Part shown: piece after piece, positions 1 to 11,691 of the stretch
How positions within the stretch are numbered: position 1 is the first letter of the stretch
Layout of the letters: every line of letters starts with the position of its first letter
From: Limnomonas spitsbergensis
Lineage: Eukaryota > Chlorophyta > Chlorophyceae > Chlamydomonadales
Direction: 5' to 3'
NCBI GenBank assembly: GCA_037349105.1
Contig: JAYJMM010000041.1
Span: 5,206,501-5,270,500, forward strand
Length of the DNA stretch: 64,000 nucleotides
The notes under the pieces: model-generated
What the model was told of the DNA's origin: nothing
Databases searched by the model: none
What the model saw: the letters and a program-made list of their open reading frames with translations, nothing else
Translations under genes and position numbers: made by a program

Positions 1-300
1 TCAGGACAAACAATCAAGGACAAACAATCAAGGACCAACAATCAGGACCAACAATCAAGGACAAACAATCAAGGACCAACAATCAGGACAAACAAATCAG
101 AAAAACAATCAAGAACAAACAATCAGAAAAACAATCAAGGACGAAATCAAGGACAAACAATCAGGACAAACAATCAAGGACGAAATCAAGGACAAACAAT
201 CAGGACAAATAATCAGGACAAACAATCAAGGACGAAATCAAGGACAAACAATCAGGACAAACAATCAAGGACAAACAATCAGGACAAACAATCAGGAGGA
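1..300. repeat. Short tandem array, AATCAGGACAAAC-type units
   Basis: Units of about 11-15 bp alternate between AATCAGGACAAAC and AATCAAGGACAAAC, with occasional AGGACGAAATC variants. The array is already running at the first base of the window, so its left end is not seen. No coding sequence is visible in it. Confidence 0.9.
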
Positions 301-1289
301 TCAGGCAGGACTCTGGCATGAAGGTCGTCAGGCACAACTCGTGCTCACATCAGTTTGGAAGGTTCAGAAGAAGTGTGAACACATGTGTGGAAGTGAGGAT
401 GCCCAGTTATGGCTTCCAGACTCTTCAAAGCAAGCGATACGGATTTGATAGCTGTGCCCAAGGTACAACGCTTCAGGACAATCACACCTTTTTCAGAAAA
501 TGGAACTTCTTTCTTGTCAGCAAGGATTTCAGGCAAAACACTCATGTTGCAGTCCGTTTGCGCCAGGGGGGTTTACGCGATGCAACTGAATAACTGTTTC
601 ACAATTGCTTGCCCAGTTTCTTCAATCTAACGCCTCAAGAAAAATCAACGAGGGCAGGCATGAAATGCATGCTTTTAAGCTCAGCGTCGGTAAGGCCATG
701 TGCGATGGCCTAGCACACACACATGGGGAACAGAGCAACGGTGTTTTTTCGATCGAGATCAAACACCAAGATCGAAAAACAAACTAAAGAGTATATAAAG
801 GAAAGCATGCATGCATGGCATATATTAACTTTAAAACTACATTTACTGAAGAAAAACTGCATGCAAGGAATGTAAGCATGGCATCTGTGTGCCTGGGGTA
901 TTGCGCTAAGGTCTTGTGTGCATGAGTGTACCTAGTCCAGCAGCAGGAGTCGGTCAGACCCTGACGTGCAGTCAAGGCTCCTGCTCGTCTGCCTGATTCA
1001 TTCTTATCTCATCGAAAACAAAGCTCTGCTCCGCAAAGGAATGTTAGGGATAAGGAGGCAGTGCAGCATGGGCCGAGGCTGCGTCTGCACCGCTACCGTT
1101 GCTTTCTTGCATGGGCAGCATGAGATACAGGTTTCATTTCGCTCTCCCTCCTCCGGGGTCCATTTCCTTCAAGTAACTTCCACTCCCTCTCCCCATCCCC
1201 CCTTCTCTTCCATTTGCATCCTAAATAATTTCCACTCCCTCTCCCCATCCTTCCTTCCCTCCCTTTTGCATCCGGGTTGCTGTGCTTAC
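301..1289. other. Gap with no convincing gene
   Basis: Mixed unique sequence. The best small ORF is on the minus strand at 345-545 (66 codons, starting MSVLPEILADKKEVPF). It is protein-like in composition but matches no family I recognise. It could be a downstream exon of the minus-strand gene at 1290-2811, but no convincing acceptor links them. The stretch 1140-1270 is C/T-rich and duplicates a TTCCACTCCCTCTCCCCATCC motif. Confidence 0.4.
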
Positions 1290-2811
1290 CTCGGATCTCT
1301 CAATTGAAGCTGTTGCAACTGAGAACCCAGCAGGTGCACGTCGGCGAGCGTGGACGCGTCTGCTGAGACGCCTGTGCCAGCCAGTCCAGCAGCGTCACCT
1401 GCACCAGTAGCAGCATCCTGCAGTGCCAGCTCTGGTGCCACTGAAGAGGAAGCTTCCGTGGCGCCACCAGCCTGCAAAGCACCTCTGCTCTGCACCGCCA
1501 CATTCAGGCCATGCAGGTCTGACAGAGGCTCAGGGCAAGACAGCGGCCGCCGCAGCGAAATAGCAGCTGCAGCGCTGTGCGCCGCGCAGAACTCGAGCCA
1601 CATGCCGAGGTCACGCACTTCATTGGATACTGCAGTCGAGGCAGAATGGGCCGCCTGCGACGCCACTGCTGCTGCTGCCACTGCCATGGACCCACACTCT
1701 GTGCCCCCACCCACAACTGGTCCTGCCCCTGAAGTGCTGGCGCTGCCGCTGCTGCTGCTGCCCTCATGTGCAGCTCCTGCTCCCTCTGCTGCCGCTGCTG
1801 CTACCCGGCCGCGAATGTGGTCCTGGTCTTCGAGGTCCTCGAGGCTTTGGAGCTCGCCGCACATTGCTGCGCTATCCACAACAAGGACAGGGACGCTGCG
1901 GCTGAGGATGCCCTCTGGCGAGCGACATTCAAAGATCAACAGGCCGGGCGGCCTGACAAGCCCATGCACCATGACCATGCGGCGGCAGCCATGCGACGCG
2001 CTATATCGCTGCTGCTGTACCTGCACCAGCAGCCTTCTCCCACTGCCATGCATGCGCGCAAGGATCTCGCAGCTGGGGTCACAGCCTGTGACCATAAACT
2101 GGGCAGGGTCACCTCCTGCGAAAACCACGCAGAGGGGACGGACGGACAGGGAAGGGACAGGATACTGCCGCTCCTCGCTGCAACAGCTTGCGTCCACACA
2201 ACTTTTGCCTCGCTGCGCATGCAGCAGTACGTCCCTGGACATTTTAACCACGATACGACGCTGCTGCTGTTGGGCTGTTGCTGCGATGACAGCAGATCTC
2301 TCTGCTGTATTGGGCGCTGTTCCTGTTGCTACTAAAGATGGAGCGATAGGGAAGGCCGTAGTGCTGACCGTGGGGCTGGGGTGTGCAAAGCTATCGGATG
2401 CTCTCGCGCTCGCAACATGGGCCAACAGCCGTGCGCCTTGGCCTGGCAGTCCCTCCAGCGAGGGAGCGAGATCTCCATACGATGAAGCAAGGAGCTGCTG
2501 CTGGCTGTGCTGGAGCTGCAAAGGGGGAGACAGCGTGGGCAGCCAGGGGTCGAAGCTCCGCGCATTTTGGAATTCAACATCGGCTTTGCGCGACCTCCTG
2601 CGCACAGGCGCAGTTGCTGCAGATGCAGGGGTTGGATAGGCGGGCGAGGAAGAATATGCTAAGGCGCTGAGTCGAGATGGAGAAGGCGGTCTGGACAGTA
2701 GCGGGGGAGCAGCGACAGAAGCGGACGTCGGTAATACATTGTCTGTCACTGCTTGCTCCGGGTGGTCGTGCACCCACAAATCAAGCACCACCTCCATGCC
2801 AGTGAGAGGCA
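1290..2811 (-). CDS. Large internal exon of an unrecognised Ala/Ser-rich protein
   Basis: A single open frame of about 507 codons on the minus strand, bounded by a good acceptor (CTCTCTGTCAG, ending at 2812) and an excellent donor (GAG|GTAAGC, intron starting at 1289). It is therefore read as an internal exon rather than an intronless gene. The first third and the last third are low complexity (Ala, Ser, Gln, Gly). The middle looks folded: it contains PLCVVFAGGDPAQFMV, then a basic stretch, then LVRPPGLLIFECRSPEG and SVPVLVVDSAAMCGEL. That middle part faintly recalls the C-terminal half of large SBP-box regulators, but I see no SBP zinc finger, so no function is assigned. A 429-codon plus-strand ORF overlaps it and is judged a GC-driven shadow. 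Flanking exons were not found. Confidence 0.55.
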
Positions 2812-3359
2812 CTGACAGAGAGGGGCAGCTGGTTCCCTACTCGCAGCAGCTCCTTCTTCAGATGATGTCAGGCGAAGAACGTGCTGCGCTACGCTGGTAG
2901 GGGTGGGCTGGAATTACAAAGACTTCTCAGAAACAACACAGGCGAAAAGGCAGACACGTCGGCCAGCTCGTTTACAGCTAGGCCGACAGTTCCGGGAGAC
3001 AGCTGATTGCCAGCCAGCCTTCCAGAATTTAGACGGGTTAGAGCCCTGGCCCGTGATCCGTTGCCCCTCCCTTCTATTTTACACAGCTCGATGGAGGAGG
3101 ATCAGACACTTATTTTAGTAAGCTCTACGGTTGTGGCGGAAGAAAATGAAGGTTCTACCCTGGACGTCAAGTAAGTCCCACATGAAAAGGGCTTGCCACA
3201 GATCTGCCGCCCGCCAGAGTTACCAGCCATTTATTATCGGCGAGCGTGTCGTCAGGGTGCCGCCACGGATGAAAAAGGCAAATTTCATCTCGCGCGCCCC
3301 GATCACGCTCATCACGTCGATAGGTACCGAAAAATGCTGAAGGTACGGGTGTAATCCTG
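2812..3359. other. Unique spacer, no supported gene
   Basis: No long frame on either strand. A short plus-strand frame ending near 2900 (containing LLLQMMSGEERAALRW) looks protein-like but is too short to call. Confidence 0.35.
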
Positions 3360-4140
3360 CCTTGCCCTGCCTGCAGCCCTGCCATGCCTCGCAGCCATGC
3401 TCTGCCCTGCAGCCCTGTCCTGCATACAGCCCTGCCCTTTCCTGAAGCCCTGCCCTACCCTGAAGCCTTGCCCTGCATGCTTCCCTGCCCTGCCCTAACC
3501 TATCATGCCTGCCCTGCCCTGCCCTGCCATGCAGCCTTGTCCTTCCTGCAGCCCTGCCCTGCCCTGCCGCCCAGCCCTGCAGCCCTGGCATACATGCAGC
3601 CCGGACCTGCCCTGCCCTACCCTGCAGTACTGGCATGCATGCAGCCCTGCCTGCAGCCTTGGCATGCAGCCTTGCCCTGCCCTGCCATGCAGCCCTGACA
3701 TGCATGCAGCCTTGCCCTGCCCTGCAGCCCTGGCATGCATGCAGCCCTGCCCTGCCTTGCAGCCCTGTCCTTCATGCAGCCCTATCCTTCATGCAGCCCT
3801 GCCATGCAGCCCTGGCATACATGTAGCCCAGCCATGTAGCCCTCGCATGCATGCAGCCCTGCCCGGCAGCCCTGGCATGCATGCAGCCCTGCCCGGCAGC
3901 CCTGGCATGCATGCAGCCCTGCAATGCAGCCCTGGCATGCATGCAGCCCTGCCCTTCAGCCTTGGCATGCATGCAGCCCTACCCTACAGCCATGCCATGC
4001 AGCCATGCCCTGCCATGCAGCTAGCCCTGCCATGCCCTGCCCTACAAACCTGCCTAGACCTGCCCTAACTGCAGCCCTGTCCTACCCTGCAGCCCTGCCT
4101 TGCCATGCCATGCAGCCCTACCCTGCAGCCCTACCACCAA
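3360..4140. repeat. Minisatellite, CAGCCCTG-GCATGCATG units
   Basis: About 780 bp of variable units built from CCCTGCAGCCCTGGCATGCA. The second half is more regular, with roughly 36-bp spacing. All frames are largely open on both strands because the unit lacks stops. The ORFs of 161-187 codons here are translations of the repeat, not genes. It forms the upstream flank of the exon at 4172. Confidence 0.9.
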
Positions 4141-4171
4141 ACCAACTCCTAACATCGCAATGTTCTTTCAG

Positions 4172-5040
4172 GGAGGTGAAAGAACGGATAACCAGGATGC
4201 ACGACAGCTGGGAACGCCCAAGGCTATGAGCGTGGTGAGTAGCTTATAAATATAGCCATGCCGTGCATGTACCTATTTACACTTACCGTGCTTCATTTCC
4301 CACTGTTTCCTTAGTATTTCTCCTGCCCCGGCCCCCTCACCCCCCTCCTGATCTTGCCCCGGCCCCCTCGTCCCGCCCCTGCCCCTGCCCCCTCGTCCCC
4401 CTCCTGCTCCTGCCCCCCATCCCCCTCTTGCTCCTGCCCCTGCCCCTGCCCCATCCTCCTTTCCTGCTCCTGTCCCTGCCCCCTCGTCCACCTTTTGCTC
4501 CTGTCTCTGCCCCCTCGTCCCCTCCTACTCTTGCCCCCTCGTCCCCCTTATGCTCCTGTCCCTGCCCCCTTATCCCCCTCCATCTCCTGTCCCTGCCCCC
4601 TCGTCCCCTCCTGCCCCTGCCCCCTCGTCGCCCTCCTGATCCTGTCCCTGTGCCCTCATCCCCCTCCTGCTCCTGTACCTTCCCTCTCGTCTCCTCCTGT
4701 CCATGCTTCCTCGTCGCCCTTATGCTCCTGGCCCAGGTAGCATCAGCAGCCCTTGGGGTGTGTGCACTCTCATTGGTAGCGCATGCGTGGTTGCACATGC
4801 AACCCACTATGCGCTCAGCCCCCCCACATGCATGTAACTGCACCTGGCGCATGCAACTGCCCATGCACCCACCTGTTGCATACTTGCTCCCACTTCATTC
4901 TGCAGGTTGTGAAAAAGGAGAAGGCTGGAGTTAGTCAACAGGTTTTGGCGGATCGCGCCAAATGGGCTTCAACCATCGCAGCTAGGATAGCGAGTGGGGC
5001 CAGCTCCCCACCCAAGCATGCGATCATCATTGATGATGCG
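4172..5040 (+). CDS. Two linked exons of an unrecognised gene
   Basis: Exon a is 4172-4234 (TTCTTTCAG acceptor, GTGAGT donor). Exon b is 4906-5040 (CATTCTGCAG acceptor, GTAGGT donor). Both are in phase 0, and together they read ...GTPKAMSV then VVKKEKAGVSQQVLADRAKW...HAIIIDDA. This is good amino-acid composition for a real protein, with a helical, charged start. The intron between them is almost entirely the CCCCTCGTCC minisatellite. One continuation is a short Ala-rich terminal exon from 5225 to the TAA at 5315-5317. The larger ORF at 5211-6191 uses a different phase. I do not recognise a family. Confidence 0.35.
4325..4735. repeat. Polypyrimidine minisatellite CCTGCCCCCTCGTCCCC
   Basis: About 400 bp of C/T-rich units of roughly 17-36 bp, alternating CCTGCTCCTGTCCCTG and CCCCCTCGTCCCC. 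Every frame is open on both strands, which explains the overlapping ORFs. It lies in the intron between exons at 4172 and 4906. Confidence 0.9.
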
Positions 5041-5210
5041 GTAGGTGCCAATGCTATTTTCATAGGGCCGATGGGGGAAAACATTGACTGGCCTATGGCT
5101 AAGCGGCCTACACAGCGAGGCCTGCTTCACCTCCCCCCCCCCCGGCTGCATGCCAGTATGTAGCTGAATGTAGGTGAAGTACAATACAATTATACATACC
5201 TTCTCTTCGA

Positions 5211-6191
5211 TTGCCTTCCATGAGGAATCTCCTGCTGCTAAGATCCTCCGGCATAGTGCCGCAGCTGCTGCATTATCAGCAGCAGCCGCAGCATTACCAG
5301 CAGCTGCCGGAACATAACCAGCAGCTGCCACACCAGCAACAGCCGCAGCAACAGGCGCAACAATACCAGATGCCAGCTCAATTGGATATGTTCGAGAAGC
5401 ACGAGGACCTGCTGAATATGATGAGAAACTGCTCCCGTAGCAGCTGCCCCATGAACGGCAGTGGCATGAGCACGTTTACACGTGACCTAGCATTGCTAAT
5501 GCCCGTGGAGAAACCAGTGGCCACGCCTTGCCTGATGGTGTCGGGGCAGGTTCCGCTTGGTGGAATTATTCCAGGCCATGAAAAGAAGTGCAGCGCGGGT
5601 GGGGACTGCTGCCTTCAAAGCACCCTGCTGGCAGTACGTGGCAATGACGTGGTATCTGTTGTGGTAGTTCCGTACATGCATTCCACCACACCGTCAGTGA
5701 AGCGGTCTAATGCCTACACTAGGGGCGCAACAGACCAGCCCAGCCTTCGGCACATGCTATTCCATGTTGGATGCACTGAAGTTGGCATGGCAAGGCATAG
5801 CTTCTTGACAAATATGACCACGAGAGCCGAGGTCGCTGTGGCAGCTGCCAAGGCGGCATGGTTGCCTTCCGGCTCTGGCCGCTTCAGCTTGCTCCCGGCG
5901 ATGGTGCTGCAGCTTCGGAGGGAGGAGGCAGCCGAGGGTGGAATGATGTCATCACCTTTCACTCAAAGCTGGAGGAGATCCCTGAAGATTCCGCAAGATC
6001 AAACAAATGCCCACCTAAAGTGGTTGTGCCCAACCGGTGAGTTGAGCACCTGGTTCACATACACAATGCCCGCGCATATTGTGGGAGGTTATGTCACGAG
6101 TTTTAATTCTATTGAGCCAAGAGATGCAGCAGTGCCTGATCAAACGGTGCTAAGGCAGGTGCTGCAGGGTTGGCTGGAGAGGACCTCCTGA
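5211..6191 (+). CDS. 326-codon ORF with Gln-rich start, unrecognised
   Basis: The longest plus-strand frame in the first 20 kb. It opens with a Gln-rich segment (repeated QQLP and HQQQPQQQ, residues about 18-60). A non-repetitive part follows, with Cys-containing stretches (NCSRSSC, SAGGDCCLQ), a hydrophobic VVSVVVVPY and Ala-rich helices near residue 200. No domain is recognised. Two facts argue against a simple single exon. A second frame around 5858-6037 (ending KCPPKVVVPN) stops exactly at a good donor, CCG|GTGAGT. The first bases of the ORF overlap the likely terminal exon of the gene upstream. Part of the ORF may therefore be intron read-through. Confidence 0.35.
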   Translation: MPSMRNLLLLRSSGIVPQLLHYQQQPQHYQQLPEHNQQLPHQQQPQQQAQQYQMPAQLDMFEKHEDLLNMMRNCSRSSCPMNGSGMSTFTRDLALLMPVEKPVATPCLMVSGQVPLGGIIPGHEKKCSAGGDCCLQSTLLAVRGNDVVSVVVVPYMHSTTPSVKRSNAYTRGATDQPSLRHMLFHVGCTEVGMARHSFLTNMTTRAEVAVAAAKAAWLPSGSGRFSLLPAMVLQLRREEAAEGGMMSSPFTQSWRRSLKIPQDQTNAHLKWLCPTGELSTWFTYTMPAHIVGGYVTSFNSIEPRDAAVPDQTVLRQVLQGWLERTS

Positions 6192-8000
6192 CTGGAAGTC
6201 AACTGTCTACTTTAGGATGCTCCAACCCCATGCTACAGCCATCATGGCTTAGTGAAGCTAGGCTGCTTGGGCCACCGACTTATGACCGGTCAGGGCTTGC
6301 TCCCAACCGGCCGCCCGTGGTGACTGACATCACGGAAGACCCCAAAGATGGTATGGTAAGCAAATAAAGAAACACAGAGACTCGCCTGGCAGCATAGATT
6401 GATGAGTGCATTTTAGCTGGAAATACACAACTGGAGACAATACAAGCAACGAGAGGACAGGCCTAGCGAAAGTGTCTCCACTGAGTTCACGATTCCGTGC
6501 TGGCCTACGCCGCTGCAATTCTCTACTGTCAACAAGTAGGTATTGAGGAGGACAAAACACTAGCAACTTCATGCCAGTTCTATTATGCATGCATCTGCAT
6601 GGATGGGCAAGAATGATCTGTCATGTAGCTGACTGCATGATGGCCTATGATGGACTGCTGTGGCCCACTGCCAGATAGCGACTGTATGCATGGGGATGGA
6701 TTGATAAAAGTTTAAGCTCACTGCATGCCAGAGGCAGCTGCATGGAGTGATGACAGCTGAAGCATGCAAATATTGTAAATATGGCGGTGGTTGATCTTTG
6801 CCGACAGCCAAGTAAGGCAATTTCCTGGGTTATTTCAGCGCAAGCTCGCTCACGGCCAACAAGCAACTGCATGAGTGGACGGGCTCAGCTGCAGCGGACT
6901 GCTAGCAAGTTCATCAATGGACAGGGGCAACAAACTTCCGCGCGCTCTGCCGGCATGCATATGCAAAAAATGTAGGCTCGGTTTGGTGATGAAGAAATTT
7001 CATCAGCAGCTTATTAGTGGCACTCTGCAGGCATGCAACTACTGACAGATTGGGCAGGGCCTCAGCTACTGTAGCTCACTGGCAGCAAGCGAGTACATCA
7101 ATGGACAGGGTAGCTACAGCGTAATGCCAACATACAGCTGCATGTATGGGATGAGTCCCTGTAGCAGCAACAGCAGCTCATCAGCACCTCATCACTGTCA
7201 TGCTATCATGATTTAGGTACATGGATGGGTACGTGGCGGTCAGCTCCATGAAGATGGCATCTGTAATTCAAATATCGATACTATTGTATGTAAGTCCTGC
7301 TTTCAATTTAATACTCACCTCCTGGCCACGGTGTCGGTCATCATTTGATAGGTAAGTATTGATCCATCCCAGGCGTAAGCCAGGGCTTCATATTAAAAAT
7401 AAGACTAATTCCTCAACCCTAGTGGCATACGACTGAGGAATGGAGACGACGGGCATCCATGTTAGGGTCTTCTTGACACCTTTCAATTCTCATTCGTATA
7501 TCTTCTTCACAATACAATAGCTTGTATTCGTTGGATCGGAGCGGATCGCTCCAAAGGTCAACATGAATGAAAGCTGCCGTCATACGTCATTTCACCCGGC
7601 TTCGAGTACCTCGTTTCCATCACCGCACACTTGTCCAATACCACGCACAACTGGAATATATGTAACTAGATCAGCGACAACCTGACAATCAATGAATCCG
7701 ACCAGCAGGGGGGCAACAAATGCTGGACAATATCCCATCAGTGGTGCAGCTGCATTACTCACGCACTCGATTGGAGATAATCAAGAGGACGGCAGCAAAT
7801 GAAAAGAATTGCTACCGTCGACTGCCTCGGATAGCGTTTGGCTGGCAAAGGAAGCAAGGTGTGCAGGCTTACTTCCGCATTGCGTCATGTCAATTTGTCA
7901 TCTGACAGCGCATACATTGCAATGTATTCCTATTTGCATTGATGCAGGATGACTTCTTTCGGACCGGCATCTATTTTCACATTGCTTATTTTGATCGTTT
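6192..8000. other. Gap: exon-like fragment, GCATGC-rich unique DNA
   Basis: An exon-like plus-strand frame at 6170-6355 (LLGPPTYDRSGLAPNRPPVV) ends at ATG|GTAAGC and may belong to the gene upstream. The same bases resemble the dispersed tRNA-like element described elsewhere. From 6560 to 7200 the DNA is unusually rich in TGCATG palindromes. Nothing else is supported. Confidence 0.3.
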
Positions 8001-8009
8001 TCAAAGTCC

Positions 8010-8830
8010 TAGAATGGATGGCGGTGGCGCAGCATGCAGGCAGCGCACTAGGGAGGGAGGGGGGCAGTGGTCCAGCATGCAGGCAGTGCATTAGGGAGGG
8101 AGGGGGGCAGTGGCGCAGCATGCATGCAGCGCATTAGGGAAGCAGGGGGGCAATGGTGCAGCATGCAGGCAGCGCATTAGGGAAGGAGGGGGGCGGTGGC
8201 GCAGCATGCAGGTAGCGCGTTAGGGAGGAGGGGGATGCTGGTTCAGCATGCAGGCAGCGCTTTAGGGAGGGAGGGGGGCGGTGGCGCAGCATGCAGGCAA
8301 TGCGTTAGGGAGGGAGGGGGGTGGTGGTGCGGCATGCAGGCAACGCGTTAGGGTGGGAGGGGGTCGGTGGTGCATAATGCGGGCAGGGGTGGGGGGCGGT
8401 GGTGCAGCAAGCAGGCAGCGCGTTAGGGTGGGAGGGGGTCGGTGGTGCATAATGCGGGCAGGGGTGGGGGGAGGGAGGCGATGGTGCAGCATGCAAGCAG
8501 CGCATGCCAAGGAGGTAGGTGGGGTTCCAGTGGTGCAGCATGCAGGGAGCGCATGCCATGGGGGATGGGTGCGGTAGTGCAGCATGTAGGTAGCGTATGC
8601 CAGGGGGGAGAGGGAGGCTTCAGTGCAGCGTGCATGCAGCGCATGCCATGATGGATGGGCGACGGTAGTCCGGCATGCATGCAGGGCAATAGGTGGGGAG
8701 AGGATCTGTCAGGCGATGGTGCAGCATGCAGGCAGCGCATGCCAGGAGGTCAGGGGTGTGGCGGTGCAACATGCAAGCAGCACATGCCTGGAGGGCAGGG
8801 TGCGGTGGTACTGCATTCACTGGTCATACC
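8010..8830. repeat. Minisatellite, GCAGCATGCAGGCAGCGC units
   Basis: About 18 units of 40-60 bp, each with GCAGCATGCAGGCAGCGCAT followed by an AGGGAGGGAGGGGGG purine run. Between 8340 and 8470 two copies carry an extra ATAATGCGGGCAGGGGTGGGG insert. The right half (8500-8830) switches to a GCATGCCAGGGGG variant, so the array has two sequence domains. ORFs on both strands here are repeat translations. Confidence 0.9.
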
Positions 8831-10035
8831 ATGCAGTCGGAGCACTTGGATTGCTGGTAAGCAACCCAGCACTGAGGGGCCACGAGCCTTCGTCCTCCTC
8901 ACCGTCTTCGCCGCTCCCACCACCAAGCGATCCAGGTTGTGAAGCGTGAAGCTGACGCAAACCCCAGGGCAGAAGTTTATTATGCCTATTAAACTTAGGG
9001 GCCAGAGAGGGGGAGCTTTACTACTGTCACTGAGAGAGCGAGACTTATCCTTTTGTCGCAAGGATGCTTTGAATGAGTTAGGCCCATATCAAACACACAC
9101 ACATATATAAATTAATTGTGCGATCGCTTTTAGAGCAAAAGGCATGGGTTCACATTAGTATCCCCCTTGCGGTACATACTGTATACCCCCCTCGCGGTAC
9201 ATACGAGTTATGGAGACCTGACTGCCTAGAAGCCTCCGAGATCTCAATTACTCCAGCCCTCGAGTTGTGGCCGGTTTGAGCACTCGAGCGATACTTCTGT
9301 GAATAAAGGTCACCCGGATGCTTGCGAGATAGATGTCCTGTTGGTGATTTCGGAATCGCAGAAACGGACCAGGTCGCAAACATGCAAGAAATACTCAGAG
9401 CAGCTTGCCTTCCTAATGTGTTGATTGCTGCTAAAAGGACCTACATTCCCAGGCCAGATCGTATACGTACAAGAGGCTGACTTTGTCGGCGCAGGTCTGC
9501 ACGCACGTGATCTCGCTCCGGAATGGAAACCAGAGATGGAAACAGCTCAGTGCAGGAAGGGGGAAACGAGTTGGCGAAATACTGCCATGCATCTTGATGC
9601 TTGCAAAACCCTAGACTCCACATCGCATGCTGCATGACCCTTGACTCGTACTTCATTGCATGCATACTGCATGGCCAGCAGGATATACCATTGCCTGGCA
9701 CCAGATTCAGTCCCTTGTCCATGACCCTTCATTCACCAAGATGCATGGCCTTTGATTTCCCATGGCATTTAATCCTGCAGAGCCCATCCTAGTTCCCCGT
9801 TGCTCGATACATGATACTTGCTTCCTCCTGCTGCATGCAGTGGCCCCTTATCTCGAATCAACATTTTCCTCATCATGCATTCATGTCTGATCCACAGGTG
9901 TGACTGGCCCATGAGCGTCAAGTGTGAAATATAACCTGGGGGCAACGGTATCTACTAGGATTCCTTGCGATCAGCTGTCCCAATTCATCCGGGCGGGTCA
10001 GTCTCTCGTGCGCAACAGCCATCCGCCACTCCAGA
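8831..10035. other. Gap without supported gene
   Basis: Unique sequence. A 20-bp motif around TACCCCCCTCGCGGTACATA is duplicated at about 9158-9205. Several overlapping short ORFs at 9425-9790 conflict in frame and strand, and none has splice support. Confidence 0.3.
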
Positions 10036-10039
10036 AAAC

Positions 10040-10300
10040 TGGTTTTTTAAAGGGCTTTCAAAAAAAAAAAAAAATCGTGGGGATCTTTGCCACCTTTCCC
10101 GGGTTTCTTTTGGTGTCTTTACTTTTCTTGAACCCTTCGCTCATTTTCAGGGTTGTTTTCTTTCGGGTGCGAACAACCATCGGCGTGTCAGTGCGATAAC
10201 GCACGGTATGCAACAACTTTTTCTAACACCAGCAGGTATCGAACTCGCCACCTCCGCTTGATCAGCATCGTCGGTGCTAGGCCGTAAGCGACTGACACCA
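10040..10300 (-). mobile_element. Candidate tRNA-derived SINE-like element
   Basis: On the minus strand, 10226-10299 reads like a degenerate tRNA. It has an A-box-like GGCCTAGCACCGACGATG followed by GCGGAGGTGGCGAG and a B-box-like GAGTTCGATACC. A proper cloverleaf cannot be drawn because the T stem does not pair, so it is not called a tRNA gene. It adjoins a plus-strand A14 run at 10059. A tRNA-headed retroposon relic is the simplest reading. Confidence 0.3.
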
Positions 10301-10309
10301 GTACGGCAT

Positions 10310-10700
10310 TAGTCACGGTCGATTGGGTGGGTGGCGGGCGAGAGGTGTCATCGCCGCGCGGCCAAAAAGCTTCACGAATACACATCGCCTACACCCGACG
10401 TTGAGTAAAATATAACCACATTGCTAATGCGCTGCATTCAATCGAGGCCGCACTTTCGGCATAACACTGCGTTGCCACCCAGGCCGTGCATGCCGAGCGT
10501 CGCCACTCGTTTCGGTATGTAGCATGGGTGGTTGGCCGGCGAGAGATGTCATCGGCCCCCAATTCGCAGCGAGTGCAATAACTTTTCGAATACATATCGC
10601 CTACACTCGACGTTGAGTGCATTAGAATCACAATGTCAATGCGCATCTTTTGATCGCCTGCCCGGTGCCTGCTGAGCGTCGTGAGCCGTCCAGGCCGGCA
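10310..10700. repeat. Two-copy tandem duplication of about 200 bp
   Basis: 10325-10470 and 10525-10660 share GGCGAGAGGTGTCATCG, CGAATACACATCGCCTACAC and CGACGTTGAGT in the same order with about 75% identity by eye. No coding frame runs through them. The array ends at the poly-T tract that opens the inverted-repeat element next door. Confidence 0.6.
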
Positions 10701-10721
10701 TAGTAGGTTCTGCTGCGCGTG

Positions 10722-11691
10722 TTTTTTTTTTTTTTTTTTTTTTAGTCACTTTTTTTTTCTAGGCACACTTTTTTTACAGTCTCCCATGAAGGAGATCCCT
10801 TAAAAAAAAATTCTATCGATTCAGTTTTATAATAATACACAGACACCAATGCCCAGCATGCATCCTACTAGTGTTGGAGTGTAGCGAATGTAATATCCAA
10901 ATCCAAGAAAGTTTTGATAAACAAACCAACTAGTACAACTGGGCTGCACATACGCAGGCCAGCAGAGAAATTGCCAAGGTTTCTACATCTGCTACAACAT
11001 ACACTCAACTCTCACCCCTTTCATTCGCCACACATGATCTATGCTTAAATAATGCGAACAAGTTGACCAGCTGTGAGTACGAAGCACTTGTACTGCCATC
11101 TTGTATTGCTGCTACTGTCACCTAGTCGCGTTGTTTCAAGGGGCTTTTGCTTCTCGCTCTGTGTCAGAAGAAGAAATCATGTATTCATGCATCACAGTTT
11201 GTGTTAGGCTCTGGCTGTAAAAGGGACTTGGGCATACTAACTGTGTGCAGAGATTAGTATATTGGATTTGACATTTCCACCTTGTGTACTAAGTCTACTG
11301 TTACGTCGTGTCATGCATTGAGCTGCGCTTTCCCCCTATCTGTCCAACTTCAAGAGGGTTTGGTTCCTTTCTGTAATATGATAACTGACACCAGGGCCCT
11401 GATGCCAATCGTCCAGATCCCTTTTCTATTTTTATGAGAGCCAGTTAGGGGGAACAGGTTTTTTCTGTCATACCGTCCATACAGGACCCCTTCCCCGCTT
11501 AGTCAGAACCCGTCAGGTCCTTTCGACAATTTAGTTGTCACATGACGACTTATCAGCTTGCAAAGGTTCCGGGTTTTTTAATCGTAAGATGCGAAAGCTT
11601 CACGAGGCCACCTTTTTTTTTAGGGATCTCCTTTAAGGGAGACTAAAAAAAAAACTGTGCCTATAAAAAAAGAGCGACTAAAAAAAAACTT
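10722..11691. mobile_element. Non-autonomous element with ~70-bp terminal inverted repeats
   Basis: The left end (10741-10810) and the reverse complement of the right end (11612-11691) align over about 70 bp. Shared blocks, in order, are TTTAGTC, a T-run, TAGGCACA, a T-run, AGTCTCCC, a short variable part, GGAGATCCCT and A9. The interior (10811-11611) has no long ORF. A non-autonomous DNA transposon or foldback element fits best. The homopolymer edges hide any target-site duplication. The right end abuts a copy of the retroelement repeat that begins CTTAATCTCATTG. Confidence 0.7.

Noticed and set aside
1350..2639. 429-codon plus-strand ORF
   Set aside because: It is the antisense shadow of the minus-strand exon 1290-2811. 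Its composition is Cys/Ser/Arg-rich in the way expected of a reverse reading, and it has no splice signals at its ends.
3220..4068. ORFs of 161 and 187 codons on opposite strands
   Set aside because: Both are translations of the CAGCCCTG-GCATGCA minisatellite.
4337..4934. ORFs of 175 and 223 codons
   Set aside because: Both read the stop-free CCTCGTCCCC repeat; only the end of the plus frame touches a real exon, in another phase.
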